A stretch of DNA of 52,306 nucleotides from Bifidobacteriaceae bacterium (lineage in GTDB: Bacteria > Actinomycetota > Actinomycetes > Actinomycetales > WQXJ01). Of this stretch, positions 50,779 to 52,306 are shown in pieces (position 1 is the stretch's first letter; every line of letters starts with the position of its first letter). The stretch spans positions 1 to 52,306 of the forward strand of contig JAITFE010000075.1 in NCBI GenBank assembly GCA_031281585.1, given 5' to 3'. Below the pieces are notes generated by a model, which was given only the letters and a program-made list of their open reading frames with translations, did not search any database and was not told the origin of the DNA. The position numbers and the translations under genes were made by a program.

Positions 50779-52152
50779 ATGCCGCGCAACGTTTGGATCT
50801 TGGCGGGGATTGGCCTGGCCGTGGCGATCGGGTTCGGCGTGGTCAACCCTGTGCTCCCGGTCTTTGCGGCCTCCTTTGGCGTCAACGAGTTGGCCGCCGC
50901 AGCGGTTGTGAGCGCTTTCGCGCTGATGCGCCTGGTGTTCGCCCCGGCTGTTGGCCCGTTGACCGACCGTTGGGGGCACCGGTTCGTTCTGCTGGCGGGC
51001 GTGCTGATCGTGGCGGTGTCTTCGCTGGCGGTCGGCTACGCGCGATCCTATGCGCAGATGATTGTTTTCCGGGGCCTGGGCGGGTTGGGTTCCGCGATGT
51101 TCTCCGTTTCGGCCATGACGATCCTGTTGTCCTCGGTGGACGCGGACCGGCGCGGGCGCGCCTCGGCGGTGTACCAGGGATCATTCCTGGTCGGGGCGGT
51201 GGCGGGCCCCGCGTTGGGCGGCCTGTTCGGCGCCATCTCGCTCCGCGCCCCGTTCTTCTTCTATTCGATCACCCTGGGCGCGGCGGCGGCGGTGTCGCTG
51301 GGCTTGGCGCCCATCACCGGCGACCGGCCGCTTGCGGCCCGGCCCGACCGGACGACGCCCGGGGCCGCCGCCGGCGCGGCGGGTTCGGCTGCGGGCGTGT
51401 CGGTCCCGGACGAGCAGGCCGGGAATGGTGGTCTGGATTCCCCCGGTGGGCCGGTCTCGGCCGGGGATGGCGGGGCTGACGGCGTCGGGCGGGGGCCGAG
51501 CCTGTCGGAAGGGGAAGACGGGGGTGACCGGACGGCATCGGGCGGGGTGGCGAGGCCGCTGCGCGAGGTGGTGCGGGACCGGCGGTACCAGGCGGCGTTG
51601 CTGGCGCACTTGGCGCAGGGGTGGAACACCAACGGCACGCGGGGCGCGCTGATCCCGTTGTTCGTGGCGGCGTACCTGGCGGCCGACGAGTCCCAAGCGG
51701 TGCTGTGGGCGGGGATCGCAATGTCGGTCGGGGCGATTGTCCAGGTGGGGGCGATCTGGCCGTCGGGGGTGGTGGTGGACCGGATCGGGCGGCGGGGACC
51801 CATGGTGATTGGCGCGTTGGTCGCCGCGGGCGCGATGGCGGCGCTGCCCATCTCGCGCTCGCTGGCGGTGTTGGCGGCTGTCCTGTCTGTCTACGCGATC
51901 GGGGCGGCGCTGATCGGCACGGCGCCCGCGGCGGCGGTGGGGGACGCGGCCGGGCCGGGCGGCACCCGCGCGATCGCCCTGTACTCCATGGCGGGGGACA
52001 CCGGCTCGGTGGTGGGCCCGCTGGTGGCGGGCTACTTGGCGGCGCACTTCTCCTATGTCACGGCGTGCGCGGCGGGGGCGCTGCTCTGGCTGGCGTCGGC
52101 GCTGGTTTCCGCCGCGATGCGGCGGCCAGGAGCTGACCGGCGCTTGCCGTAG
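50779..52152 (+). CDS. MFS transporter
   Basis: A 457-residue major facilitator with two blocks of six helices. The DHA1-like loop 2-3 motif is APAVGPLTDRWGHRFVLLAG. Motif C-like GSFLVGAVAGPALGGLFGAI lies in helix 5. The central loop between helices 6 and 7 is long (about 75 residues) and low in complexity. It probably exports drugs or metabolites. ATG 50779 has GGAGGCGG upstream and begins MPRNVWILAGIG; earlier alternative starts would overlap the response-regulator gene. It may be cotranscribed with the two-component system. Confidence 0.92.
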   Translation: MPRNVWILAGIGLAVAIGFGVVNPVLPVFAASFGVNELAAAAVVSAFALMRLVFAPAVGPLTDRWGHRFVLLAGVLIVAVSSLAVGYARSYAQMIVFRGLGGLGSAMFSVSAMTILLSSVDADRRGRASAVYQGSFLVGAVAGPALGGLFGAISLRAPFFFYSITLGAAAAVSLGLAPITGDRPLAARPDRTTPGAAAGAAGSAAGVSVPDEQAGNGGLDSPGGPVSAGDGGADGVGRGPSLSEGEDGGDRTASGGVARPLREVVRDRRYQAALLAHLAQGWNTNGTRGALIPLFVAAYLAADESQAVLWAGIAMSVGAIVQVGAIWPSGVVVDRIGRRGPMVIGALVAAGAMAALPISRSLAVLAAVLSVYAIGAALIGTAPAAAVGDAAGPGGTRAIALYSMAGDTGSVVGPLVAGYLAAHFSYVTACAAGALLWLASALVSAAMRRPGADRRLP

Positions 52153-52306
52153 CGCGCTGAGTTGGCAGCAGGCTGACCGTTGCTTGCCTTAGCCTCGATC
52201 CGCCGATTTGGGGTCGTGTGGCGTGTCGGATCGGCGCCTGGGGTTGGCGGGGGGCGCGTGGCGCGGCGCGGGCGGCTGGTGGCGCGATCGTGCCGCTGGC
52301 CTGCGC
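52153..52306 (+). other. Window end, non-coding as far as visible
   Basis: The last 154 bases after the MFS stop show no start codon with ribosome site and no clear hairpin. They contain a short imperfect repeat of GTTGGCAGCAGGCTGACCG-like sequence with the MFS gene end (GAGCTGACCGGCGCTTGCCG and GCTGACCGTTGCTTGCCTTA). Confidence 0.4.

Overview
The window is high-GC DNA with GTG starts, ATGA-type gene overlaps, leaderless promoters and actinobacterial families (DUF2637, DUF6112, DUF4913, SCO6880-type conjugation protein, DUF3152, PspC-type kinases). This points to an Actinomycetota chromosome. I cannot fix the genus. It splits into three blocks.

Block 1 (1-7440) is accessory. It opens with the 3' part of an IS5-type transposase, whose right end abuts a beta-galactosidase (GH2) gene that has lost its 5' part. 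Next is a redox/detoxification regulon: a MerR regulator, a carboxymuconolactone decarboxylase-cupin fusion, a cyclophilin-fold lipoprotein, a flavodoxin, an aldo/keto reductase and a zinc alcohol dehydrogenase. Three near-identical MerR-type promoters (TTGACT, a palindrome, 19-bp spacer) drive it, and two of them should give leaderless mRNAs. An AraC-type regulator closes the block.

Block 2 (about 7.5-25.9 kb) is an integrative and conjugative element (ICE) with a single-strand type IV secretion layout. It carries a primase-polymerase, a DUF2637 protein, a possible sigma-like protein, a ParB-like protein, a VirB8/TcpC-like protein, an M23 cell-wall hydrolase, two DUF6112 proteins, a TrbL/VirB6-like channel, an SCO6880-type protein, a VirB4-like ATPase, a TraG/VirD4 coupling protein, two SSBs, DUF4913 and a large serine recombinase. 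The recombinase ORF runs antisense through a tRNA-Leu gene at the element edge. No relaxase is recognisable. The most striking signal is a short motif, GCGCACCTG (extended GCGCACCTGSCWGRC), found once on the + strand in every intergenic leader longer than about 60 bp ahead of an element gene, except the integrase leader. An iteron-like AGTTGGCCA array lies between the second DUF6112 gene and trbL.

Block 3 (26-52.3 kb) is chromosomal backbone. It contains a DUF3618-like/GroES-like pair, tRNA-Lys, a four-gene catabolic operon (M20 peptidase, GntR, alpha/beta hydrolase, APC permease), an MMPL exporter divergent from a TetR repressor, MATE plus lipoate ligase, a DUF3152 protease, a zinc-ribbon/proline-rich membrane protein, ackA-pta, guaA, a HpcH/HpaI aldolase, a decayed GNAT toxin gene, membrane proteins, a PspC-domain protein divergent from a PspC-type histidine kinase and LuxR regulator, and an MFS transporter. 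The PspC/kinase intergenic region holds six CCCTGATT-type repeats at an exact 11-bp period. Several small dispersed or tandem repeats also occur here, including a 37-bp palindrome-containing repeat present both between genes and, in duplicate, inside a coding region.
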